This document shows, piece after piece, positions 22,651 through 32,824 of a stretch of DNA of 60,000 nt; the stretch's first letter is position 1; each line of letters begins with the position of its first letter. Location: contig NMRA01000131.1 of NCBI GenBank assembly GCA_002633005.1, positions 685,808 through 745,807 on the forward strand, in the 5' to 3' direction. Below the pieces are notes generated by a model, which saw only the letters and a program-made list of their open reading frames with translations, was not told where the DNA came from and made no database searches. Source of the stretch: Phoronis australis. Its lineage: Eukaryota > Phoronida > Phoronidae. The translations under genes and the position numbers were made by a program.

Positions 22651-23152
22651 ACTTCGCAGCAGCAAAATTTGATCTGAAATTCGTTTTTTCGGTATCCAAA
22701 TTCTAATAACTTATAATGAAGTGAAACTAGTTCCAATAATTTGTTGTGACGTGTACACAACCTCCTGAAAGAACAACAGTTGATTGAAGGATCGGCGAAA
22801 AAAGAAACTGGCCAATAGGTGACGCAGTTTTTCATGGTGCTGAAAGACGACGCACAACTTTAGCAGCAGAATAACGGTAGAACGCCATTTTTCCAACACC
22901 GTTAAATAATTCAGTTTACTCAAGGAAGACTGTAGTTTTTAATGATACTAATTTTGTGTCAGATTTTATCTTACCACTTTTTTACCCACATCGGTACAAA
23001 GTCGTATATTTAGTATACAGCGTTGTACTAAGGCTAACCCTGACCTAGCCCTAGCATCACTGCCACTGGGTGCTAACCTGCCTTACCACGAACTGCAAAA
23101 CTCTTACTATGCATCAAAACCCCTTTTTAGTACAGTTGGCACTGGTCGTATA

Positions 23153-23244
23153 TAGAGGTCCCTTATTTTGAGAACCAGTTTCATCCACTGAATAATGGGC
23201 TTGTTTTTCAATAATTGCCTGGTTCTTAAAATCAGGGACCACTA
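23153..23244. repeat. 92-bp foldback element with 26-bp arms
   Basis: Left arm TAGAGGTCCCTTATTTTGAG plus AACCAG; the reverse complement of the right arm is TAGTGGTCCCTGATTTTAAG plus AACCAG. That is 26 bases with three mismatches and a loop of about 40. It may be a tiny MITE or a transcribed hairpin. Confidence 0.7.
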
Positions 23245-25891
23245 GATTTGTCCAGTGCATAAAGTTGACCTGAAACAACAAAACATAACTAGGTCCAGGC
23301 CCATAAGAGGGGGGGGGTCACAAACTAATTCGACTTCACCAAAGTACCTCCTCCCCTATTGGCGTTTTTGGTGTATTGTGGTCAAATGTCTTGAAACTGT
23401 TGTGCTGTGCTCAAATATTTTGTGTTTCTTTATAAATTTGGAATCTCAACTTCCTCTCGTGAATACTTGGCAGTGTCAGAATTACATGTGTAGAGGGACA
23501 GAGGGACATAAGTCCCTGGATCTGCCCCACCGAGAGAGGGTCCCATCTGAAATGAGACACATTAAGATGAAAGGCTAAACATCATTAAGCTTGATAAAGA
23601 GTGGCAGTTCATTCCACCATCGTGTGGTCACACAGCAGTGGAGGAAGTGAACTTCCTCAGCACTAAAGCCAGTTGCGCGATTTCTGTAGAAAACAGGAAA
23701 ATAGAGGTAATCGATTCCAACATTGGGCCCTCTGTCCGTGAGCGGCCCCTTAAAAATTTGTCATTAAAAACACAAAAAGATTGGCCACATGAAGATCATC
23801 AATGGCCCCCTTCAATGCCTGGGCCTTTAAATATGAGGAGTGCCGTAATTGATGTTATCTGTCAGGTCATCAATTTTTCTCAAGTGGTATACAATTTCGA
23901 GAAAAAAAAATAAAGCGACAGTTGTCTCCATTATGCGTTGCAAGAGAGGGGCCTCTGGAAAAGTATAGTTTTGTTCACAAATCTGTTTTGATATCAAATT
24001 TAAAAATCCAGTAAATTTATACGCTCTGCAATAGCTTCACTTTACAAATTTTCTTGATTTTTCGAAATATACGTATGAATGTTTAAGTGCACGTTTTTAA
24101 GTGCGTTTAGATGACTTGTGCCACAAAAACAGAGACCCTAACAACCATGTCCTGGCCAGGGCCCTAAAAAAGTAAACCTTGCACTGATACTCAGTTGTTG
24201 AGTGATATCTTAAACATGCTCTCTTACCCCTATTTTGCAGTCTTTCTTTTCTCGACTGTTCCTGGCCCAACGCCTATGTCGGTTGCCACAGTTTAATCCT
24301 GACATCTGCAAATTTTTAAGGGGCATGTGACCCCCCCCTTCCGTGAGGTCACTTCCGCTAAAAACTTTAGTAAAAGTGGCCGAGTGGAGTTCAGGTTCCA
24401 TGGATTGTTATTTCTATGCGATGTTTGGAAAGGGTCCTCATTTGTGGTAAGAGTTGGTTTTTACCCTCCGAAGTATGGTAGTATATGCAAGATCATTTAT
24501 CTAAAACTTCTTGGTCTGTTTTACACCAGCCACTAGCCTGTTTATGTTGACGAGACATTTCAGATGTTGCAGCATTCTTACACACCTCAAAGCAGGTTTA
24601 GAAATCATTAATTGAGATTGTACCAGTTAACAGAAGTACTGTATGTTGGAATGTGTTCTATGATCATACAAGCCTTTAACTATTTCAGATTCTGAATAAC
24701 GTACTGTTCCAACTACTACTTCTGCGTTTGTGACAGATTGCAGCTCAAGAGGTGAATCATTTCTCTTCATTATTACATAATTTATACGCATGTGTATCCC
24801 AGAACTTTGAATAAAGCTGTAGTAAATGTTCATGTCTCTTTAATGTTCACTGACTGCTTTTAATTATCTTCTCAGGTGAGCTAGAGCAAAATTGTGTGTG
24901 TTAGATTCTTGTTGAAAGTATTAGACAAGTGTAGTTTGGAGTTTTTCTGTTTGGAAATGAGCATTTGCATAATAATATGTCACGTTCATCCCTTATATCC
25001 AAAACATACACCGTAAGTTACTGTTGATACACACAGAATTGGTGGCTATGAGAATGACAGCAAATTTGTAATTAAAGGGGCATCATACGTATGGTTTCTG
25101 TCAAAGAACAAGTTTTGATTTGGGCCACTAACAATTATAAAACTAGTCTTGTCTTTTTCCTTACTCAGTTTGGAAGGGATTGCAAGGCTGAAGAACAACT
25201 AACAGCTAATTATGTTTCCATACAAAACTCATTAACTTCGAGGTCTCAGCCTAACCGGAAATTTTATGTGGTCTGAAGAAATGACAAACTGTCATTTCTT
25301 CCAAGCCCGGAAATTACATGTCACTTTTTGTGACTAAAAACAATATGAGCCCAAATTCATTATGGTAAGTAGCCTAAGTTAAAATTTGTTTTTAGAAATA
25401 ACAGGTTTAATGCTGCTTAAATATTCAGTTTTATTTAGAGAGAGAATATTTTAACAATTGGGATTACTAAAATGGTTGATGAGAGTTAATTACATCTAAT
25501 TCAAAATTTGTTACTGGTAATCAGAAATCACCATTTGAAGAATTGACTAAATTTAAACCATCTTGATTGTCTGTCCATATTAAAGCTTAGGTAGTATTAG
25601 ACACGGCAAACTTGTGACTGGCATTCATACATATTCAAACTTGTGATTGGCTCTCATACATAGCCAAACTTCTGGTTCAAATTCAGTAATTGTCATGTGG
25701 CAAGAGCATTTTTGTTTTACTCCAGTAACATTGCTAGCAGATGTTATGCTTCTAATAATATTTTATTAACAGTTGGTTTTTACATATTGATATCTATTTT
25801 GGTGGACCAATCAGGAATCGAGTTATAAATGGTGAAGAACATTTGGATACATATAGCTAAGCACATTTTGAGATTATGTCTTGTGTTACAG

Positions 25892-26280
25892 TTAAGATGG
25901 GTCGTATTTTCTTGAACCATCTTGGTGGTTCAAGACTGTTCTCCTGCGCAAGCTGCGACACACCTCTGACCAATAAGAAGGAGCTCTTGTCCATCAGGTT
26001 CACGGGTGCGACGGGCCGGGCATTCCTCTTCAGGAAGGTGGTTAACCTGAACTATAGTGAAGTGCAGGACCGCGTAATGCTGACTGGACGTCACATGGTG
26101 CGTGATGTGGCCTGTAAGAACTGCGATGCCAAGCTCGGCTGGATGTATGAGTTTGCCACAGAGGAAAACCAGCGCTACAAGGAAGGGCGGGTGATACTGG
26201 AACGCGCTCTTGTGACTGAGAGCGAAGGATTTGAGGAGCGTATACCACATGACATCCCAACTAACAGTGATCTCAACTGA
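25892..26280 (+). CDS. YPEL5: Yippee-like protein 5
   Basis: The coding region is one uninterrupted exon, ATG 25897 to TGA 26280, 127 residues (human YPEL5 has 121). The Yippee zinc-binding fold is shown by CASC (17-20) and CKNC (73-76) with a 52-residue spacing, plus [40 protein letters not shown] and [11 protein letters not shown]. These match YPEL5 more closely than YPEL1-4. An AG acceptor (TTACAG, 25886-25891) five bases before the ATG indicates a 5' UTR intron. The in-frame ATG at 25876 lies inside that intron end and is not the start. YPEL5 is a component of the CTLH/GID E3 ubiquitin ligase and is reported at the centrosome and spindle. Confidence 0.97.
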
Positions 26281-29200
26281 TGTGTATTTTGTTACCACTG
26301 CAGTTACAGCCAGTATTTGATTTTCTCACAAACATCGACACTTCAGTGTTTTACAGAGTTTTGGTCTGTGGGAACACTTTTAAGTATACAATAATTTCTT
26401 GGATTGAAGGTGGAAGTGCAAGTTTACCTTGCAAGACACGTGGATTTAGCAGTGAAATGTCATGTTTTCCTACAGTGTGAGTCCCTTAAGCTTTGATGTT
26501 GTCCAAATTGTTGGTGAATATTGCTGTTAACAATGGCATGTGTTGCAACAAAATTTGCTTTTCCGAATATTTTCAAATGTTCACCATTCTGCAATTACAA
26601 TCACTTCATTTTTTGATTTATTGTTGTCTTGACCTTCATATTCAAAAAAGTACTTATACTTAAAAACTCGAGTTCAAAATGGCTGAACTACTTTGCGTAA
26701 ACTTCGATGATCCTGGCATCACTGGGTTACAACTCCGATGCTGGTTACATACCAATGGTATTGGGAAAGCATAAGTTAAATTTGCTGTTTACATCGATGC
26801 ACATCGAGTGAGAAAAGGCCTAATTATAGTACTGTTGACAAATTTTAGTGATTCACCATGCAACTGAAACTTTTTTTCTGGACTACTTTCATCTGAAAAT
26901 TGTTTCAAAGCTCTCCGAAACGTCTTTTTGTTTTTATTAAAATTAACAATTTATGATCACACATTAGATTTTAAAGGTCACCGACAGTAAAAAGTAGCCA
27001 AATTGCAAACAGTTTTAAGTTAAAAAATGTACTTTCATTAATTTTTCCTGTCCAAGTTTTTCATGACTTCAAGTATGTTTAATCACAGCATCATGCTTTG
27101 GTCCATGTCTCTGAAGTGTGCTTATTTAACTTATACCAGTGAATGGTCTCTATAATTGAAGTGGTAAATTACAGTACCTTGTGTATCAATGCAATGTAAC
27201 AGAAGTGTTATGAAATTCTATGGTAGTGACTAGTCTGGCAGAGTTAGCGATTGTTTGATTATTTAGTGGATTTAAGGTGGAACTTGTTGTAGTCAGTGAT
27301 AGAGTGTAGAAGAATGTGTGTATAAAACATTGTAGAAATGGGGAGATTTGAGGGTACTAGTTAAGGGCTTACGGTTTACTTCTTACTCTGCAGTATGCTT
27401 TTGAAATGTTGTTTTCAGTCTTGACTTGGTTCGTGGAAGTGGACATGATGCTTAGTTGTTATCGTTTCTTCACAATGTTTATCAGAGCAGCAAATTTGTG
27501 TCTGAACCACAGGTTTTGTCTGCTTGTGAATGTTTTTAACATGTAACAAGTGATGACAGGAAACTGTGTCGGTCTTGGAGCAATGAAAAATAAAGGTCTT
27601 GTGGGGTAAACCTCTCCAAGTTAGGACACAACATGGTGGACAAGAGAAACTTTATTTTTTCATTTTTCTGTATGCTTCTCCATGCTCAGATTCTGTACTA
27701 GAGCTACTGTTATTTTTTCTCCCTATGGCTTTTTTGCTGCAAATAATTTGAGTTGCAGTGTTTGCCTGGGGGTGCGTTTTTCCATCCTTTGATGCAGCTA
27801 ATTTAAAAAGTACTCACATTGGCAACATGGCTGCATCTCTATGGACACAGTTTTATTGTAAGAAGCAAATGCGAAGTAATGAAAATAGCCATTTTGTTTC
27901 TTCATTTATCTTCGGGAGAGGTATTTTCTGTTCATAAAAACTTCAATCAGAATCACTCATTTTTTCATTTTACTCTGTGCAGGTTGCTCTGTGCTAGTAT
28001 GTGTGTTGTGATTTCTGAACCTTCTTCACAAATCCCAAGAAATTGAAATAAACACCCAAAAATTTTGGAAAGTGTGTCCTGTGGACTCCATTGTTTAAAC
28101 TTTATAAAATGCCCTCAGTTGGACAGGTTGGTGGAGTATACCTTATTTTGCAGAGGCAAGTTTCATTATTTGTAGACATTTAAGTTTGTTTGGCAAAAAA
28201 GTTACGAAAAAAGTGTTTTAATATGGGTTTGTGGTCCAAATTCATTTCAACAAGCTAGTTCCAAACTTAAATTTACAAGAATCAGTTGCACGTTTGGGTT
28301 GTATCAGAGGTACGTGGCAGATGTGTTAACACTATTTGCTGGTCAAGGGATGGCGCAAAATGCTTCGTTGAGATGGCTGTGCTTGGAATATTTCGATGTT
28401 GCCACATGTCTTATCATGATTTCAGATGCTCCGATTTTACTGTTCTGTTCAGGTTAACAGTGGTGAAATGACTTTTTACATGTTGGTGCGACATCAGGTC
28501 GATATTGGTTACCTTGTCATATTTGAGAAAAATTATCAGCGACTTGTTTGACCTAGTCATATATACTGTCAGCTTCGCTTGTTGACCAATAAACAGGGAA
28601 CACCTCCGAAAAGCTTTAGTTTTAGAACAAGACATTGAGGTGTTTTCTCTGGTTAAAGCTTGATTAGTGGTGGTAAGAACCCACGTAGTTCTGACGGAAA
28701 AGTATTTTTGTAAACCATTTACCATTGAAATCGTTCTCAAATTGTTGTCTACCCAGATCGGGCTTGATGTTAAATTGCAATTCATTCTTGCTGAAGTTTA
28801 CAGACTTGTTCACTTCATGCACGCGGCTGTACTGAAGCCTGGGTTTGCGACTTGATACTAGGGAGGTGTGCTAAAGCCTGGGTTTGCGACTTGATATTAG
28901 GGAGGTGTTAGTACATTTGCTCTTTGTATAATGCACAACAGACATGCTACTGTATTGGTTAGGTTCAGTTATTGAGTCTAGAACACTGGTGAGGTTTAAG
29001 TGTTGACGGGTTTAACAAAGAGAATGTTTGGAAATATGTCGGAGTTGCGTTCTTTAACCAGTTTCTTTGCTAGAAATGAAAGATCATGCCAGACCACACA
29101 AAATCACAAGTGTGCTCAATCCCTTATTAGTGTAACCAAGCAAAGTGGCAGCCACTGTAAGTGATTGGTCGGCGAGATTGAAAAATACAATGTGAAGTAT

Positions 29201-29582
29201 CGTTGCAAACCATCTTGTGGTCTAAAGAACGCCACTCTGGGCCAATTAAAACGAACATAAGGCGAACTTTCGAATTTCTCACTGTTGTTTTCAATTTTTG
29301 AAGCTGTCCAGGTTTTTGATTTTTTAAACCACATTTTGAATTTTACATGTTTGAATATTTTTTGTGGCTAAGAAAGTAAAGTATCTGAACAGGAAGAAGT
29401 TCACAAGCAATTCTGTTGAGAGATTTGCCCCCTTTTGGATCTTTCAGGTAGCCAAAGGATGCTAACAGTTTTAAGTAACACTGAAATGAAAGCAGTCATT
29501 CCAGTTGCTTCAACACTTTATTGAAGCCAACTCTATACAAGTTGGAGTTTTTGTAGCTTGTTATGTGTTTAACTTGTGTGTA
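26281..29582 (+). other. Probable long 3' UTR and flank of YPEL5
   Basis: No further coding exon. AATAAA hexamers at 27589-27594, 28047-28052 and 29583-29588 give possible ends. A 39-base tandem repeat (AAGCCTGGGTTTGCGACTTG) lies at 28835-28911. Confidence 0.5.
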
Positions 29583-29588
29583 AATAAA
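29583..29588 (+). terminator. YPEL5: Distal polyadenylation signal of YPEL5
   Basis: AATAAA followed by GT-rich sequence (TTGTCGTCTGTGCTTTG), a good downstream element. Confidence 0.5.
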
Positions 29589-29622
29589 TCTTGTCGTCTG
29601 TGCTTTGTATTTTTGTATTTAC

Positions 29623-29628
29623 TTTATT
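29623..29628 (-). terminator. Polyadenylation signal of the RhoGEF gene
   Basis: TTTATT on plus reads AATAAA on minus, 386 bases past the TAG of the PLEKHG-like gene and only 35 bases from the YPEL5 signal on the other strand. Confidence 0.45.
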
Positions 29629-30013
29629 ACGGTAGTGCTGATTGTTTGGTGTTGAAACAACCTTGAACTTTCAATACAAACTGTATTGCCAAATACCATC
29701 AGTAAAAAATGTGTGAATACAGCATGGCACGTAAAAGAGATCATATTATTAAAGATACATCTGTCACCACGTGACTATGTTTTAAATAAATTAGCAATCT
29801 ATGGTTCTTAACACAGTTTCATAAGCTTTTCAGACCAACTTTTTTAACATCAGACAAAATTCAAAGTTCATGAAGAGTGTGCCTATTGCTAATGTAGCAA
29901 ATCTTGAATAGAAATTCAAACTATTTGAGAATAATCAGCAAAGCATCTACTAATAGATTCCTAAATACACTAAAATAATCCTGAACTACTAATTTAATGC
30001 CATGTGGTAATAT

Positions 30014-32824
30014 CTACGTTTCATGTTGGAATTTTTGTGCCACATTCTTCACATATCCCTTGTGGAGTGTGGCTTCCTCCTCATCATTCATCAGACTGAG
30101 AAGGTCTTCAGGAGGAAGACTGCTGCTTCTCTCTCTCAGCGAGTCTTCCACAAGCATGCTCTGTCGGTCTTTTATTGATGGCAAGTGGGCATCGCACATA
30201 AACGACACTAAAGCATCAGTTTTGTGACTAACTTTAGTCGAATTTTCCAACTGCTTCAGTCTATCTCTAATACCTTCCTTCAGTTCAATCTTTTGTTCGG
30301 GTTTTACATAAGAACAGGATTTTTCCAGATGTCGTAGTCTGTCTTGAATACCCCGCCCAGGTAATTTGTGCCTCATTTCTACTGCACCAGCCGATAGTGA
30401 TCGTTGAACTTCATGATCGTGAATGACTTGCTTCTTGGGCCGTGATCTCCTGGGCCGTTGTTCACTCTCAGAGCTACTAGCTGTTACATTTTCAGGTGAG
30501 TCGGCATCACTATAGACTGCCGAGTCTCGAAACAGATCACTATCTTCTAATGCACTAGAAAGTTTTGTCTCGTAATAATTGTCACTGTTAGATGTAGAGT
30601 TCTTTCCATCTTGCAGACTCAAGTCGGTCTTACTCCCAGCCACCACAGTGCCTTCATCCTCGGAATCCGAGCTACTCAGGTCAGCCAAGGCGTCTAACAA
30701 AGTCGAATCGATGGCTTTGTCAGATTCTGACTTTGGTTTGACATGAGGTACCGGTCGAGCAGGTCGGGCACGACACAATGTATATCCACCAATTACAATC
30801 GGTGGCTGTTTCTCAGCTATACGAGCACCAATGGCCGAACTTCCTGGTTTGCTTAACAACAACATTTTGTTAAGTCGCTCCTCATCTGTGCCATGCATTG
30901 GCAAGTCGCCATCAGATTTCCGAGATATCAGCGTCTTGTTGGCAGCTTTCACCCGACGATTGTACACTCTAGCCAGCTTACTGACGGACTTTTGAATTTG
31001 GTTGATAGGAGTTTGTGTCGTTGCTCGCTCTTCAGTCAAGGAATCTTGAGAATCTGCTGGAGTTACAGAGTTTGGCTGGGAGGTCTTACGAGACAGTTTT
31101 GAAGTAATATTATGAGATATCTTTTTCAGTGAATCAACAAACCGGTCTGTTGAAGATGACCGTCTGTTAGCTGTGTTGTCCACCGAGTGAGACCGCTTAT
31201 GAACGCCACGTCCTCGTGTTGAATTTGTCGTCGCTTCCTGGGACTCGGAGGCTGATGACTGTCTCCTGGCGCGCTCTGGATATTTAGGCACTCTGGCACC
31301 AGTTGGCGACATTTTTATATAACGTTCTATCTCCAGCCATAAATCACGAGTTGAGCGAACTGACGGGGAGGTCTCACCATGTTTGGTACGTTGTCTGGTG
31401 GATGACAGATATGGCTCGTGAGCAGGGGACGACTCCACACTCCTCATACTCTGACTAGGCGACTGCACATTGTCATAGGAACTGGAGTCACTCAAGTTGA
31501 CCGTAGAGTTATTGAAACTCTGGTGTATCACTGTAGCCAGATGCATAGAGTCTGGAGTCATGACCTCTCGTGGTGGGGTAGCATATCGCGTTATTGTCCT
31601 CCTCTGTTCAGCGGTATCAGAGTCACTTAGTGTGGTGTCATTCAACAGAGTTCTTGGTGGTGTGGCTAATCGCTTAATAACATTTCGTTTTTCTCTCTCA
31701 CCAGAAGTTGGAGGTGAATAAGATTCTAGTAAAGCGCTTCGATTTTCAAACACAACATTTTCATAGCTGCCATCGTCACTGCTCCTAGACCTCGCAGCTC
31801 TCCAGGGATTGGATGGCACATCGTAAACATGGTCAACACTAGATAGTCTGCCAATTTTTGGAGTGTAGTCGGGATGAAGTCGAGTTCTGTCCACCGACAC
31901 TCTGTCATAGTGTTCACAGTTAGCCACTGTGTCGTACACTGGCTCCAATGTCCTTAAGGGCACCGTGTCATATATGGGTTCATCAACAGAAGGGTTACCT
32001 AGGACTGCACCAGTGTACACAGTGTCATAGATAGGTTCCTCTGTGCACTTGCGTGGCGTGGAATGACGGACAATATTAGAATCACTGAATCTGTTCACTA
32101 GCACAGGCTGCTTCACTTCAGCATCTGAGAAGAACTTTTTCAACTCGTTAACACTTTTTTTATGCTCTAAACTTTCACGAGTGTGTCGACGAGACTGTGC
32201 AGATCGGGATAGCTGCCATTTTGCCAGTTCCTCAGCGTGTCTATTGGTTATGACACCAGATTCCTGGAGAGGTCTCAGTTCATCGTAAATGCTCCATTTT
32301 GTCTGTGAAGGACTAACTTTTTGTGGTTGAGCCACAACAATATTAGAATAAAGCGACTCCTCATCAGGAAACACCCGCTGGTGATTGTCAACCATCAACT
32401 CTACATAATCACCATGTCGTGCCAGATAGCTCTCGCTATCTGAATCTGTGTCCACCTCAGCACACTCATTCTGAACTGCCAGCTTCGACTGACCACCATT
32501 GAACTTCACCACCTTGGAGTCCAACCTGTGTAAGTCTACTGCCTTCTTGAAGCTCTCAGCCCGCCTGACACGTGTGTTCTGCAGTACAGACGACACCACC
32601 TCCTGGTCCCAGCCTTCCTTACTCAACTGTTCCTCTAGTCCCTCCTCATCTAATACTTGGCTCATTCGTTTGGCTCGACTGGATGCATCATCGTAGCCGG
32701 TTTCTTTCTCCGTCTCTGCCACATCAGTTAGCTTACTGGTCTTGAGAGACTCTAGCGCCAGGTCGTCCAAACTGGTCAGACTCTGGCTTCGATGACGCTC
32801 GGTGGAACGCACCTTCTCCTGTTT
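30014..32824 (-). CDS. PLEKHG: RhoGEF terminal exon: long disordered tail
   Basis: 936 codons plus TAG, from acceptor TTCTCTTCCAG. Starts [20 protein letters not shown]. Rich in Ser, Asp, Arg and Tyr motifs: three (E)P(I/V)YDTV repeats, [14 protein letters not shown] and SYDNV. Near the end a short unit is repeated ([11 protein letters not shown] and [11 protein letters not shown]). Confidence 0.95.
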   Translation of the reverse strand, partial: KQEKVRSTERHRSQSLTSLDDLALESLKTSKLTDVAETEKETGYDDASSRAKRMSQVLDEEGLEEQLSKEGWDQEVVSSVLQNTRVRRAESFKKAVDLHRLDSKVVKFNGGQSKLAVQNECAEVDTDSDSESYLARHGDYVELMVDNHQRVFPDEESLYSNIVVAQPQKVSPSQTKWSIYDELRPLQESGVITNRHAEELAKWQLSRSAQSRRHTRESLEHKKSVNELKKFFSDAEVKQPVLVNRFSDSNIVRHSTPRKCTEEPIYDTVYTGAVLGNPSVDEPIYDTVPLRTLEPVYDTVANCEHYDRVSVDRTRLHPDYTPKIGRLSSVDHVYDVPSNPWRAARSRSSDDGSYENVVFENRSALLESYSPPTSGEREKRNVIKRLATPPRTLLNDTTLSDSDTAEQRRTITRYATPPREVMTPDSMHLATVIHQSFNNSTVNLSDSSSYDNVQSPSQSMRSVESSPAHEPYLSSTRQRTKHGETSPSVRSTRDLWLEIERYIKMSPTGARVPKYPERARRQSSASESQEATTNSTRGRGVHKRSHSVDNTANRRSSSTDRFVDSLKKISHNITSKLSRKTSQPNSVTPADSQDSLTEERATTQTPINQIQKSVSKLARVYNRRVKAANKTLISRKSDGDLPMHGTDEERLNKMLLLSKPGSSAIGARIAEKQPPIVIGGYTLCRARPARPVPHVKPKSESDKAIDSTLLDALADLSSSDSEDEGTVVAGSKTDLSLQDGKNSTSNSDNYYETKLSSALEDSDLFRDSAVYSDADSPENVTASSSESEQRPRRSRPKKQVIHDHEVQRSLSAGAVEMRHKLPGRGIQDRLRHLEKSCSYVKPEQKIELKEGIRDRLKQLENSTKVSHKTDALVSFMCDAHLPSIKDRQSMLVEDSLRERSSSLPPEDLLSLMNDEEEATLHKGYVKNVAQKFQHET

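Larger units (their letters stand above)
21798..25891. other. Region between EHD and YPEL5 coding parts
   Basis: No coding exon is supported. It should contain the non-coding first exon(s) and first intron of YPEL5. Holds a GC-rich promoter-like patch near 22618 and a foldback element at 23153-23244. Confidence 0.5.

Noticed and set aside
23746-24322. Inverted GCCCCTTAAAAATTTG pair about 560 bases apart as a transposon
   Set aside because: Only 16 bases match and the similarity does not extend clearly inward or outward.
25876-25896. Upstream in-frame ATG of YPEL5
   Set aside because: It lies within the pyrimidine/AG end of a 5' UTR intron, and family proteins start at MGRIFL.
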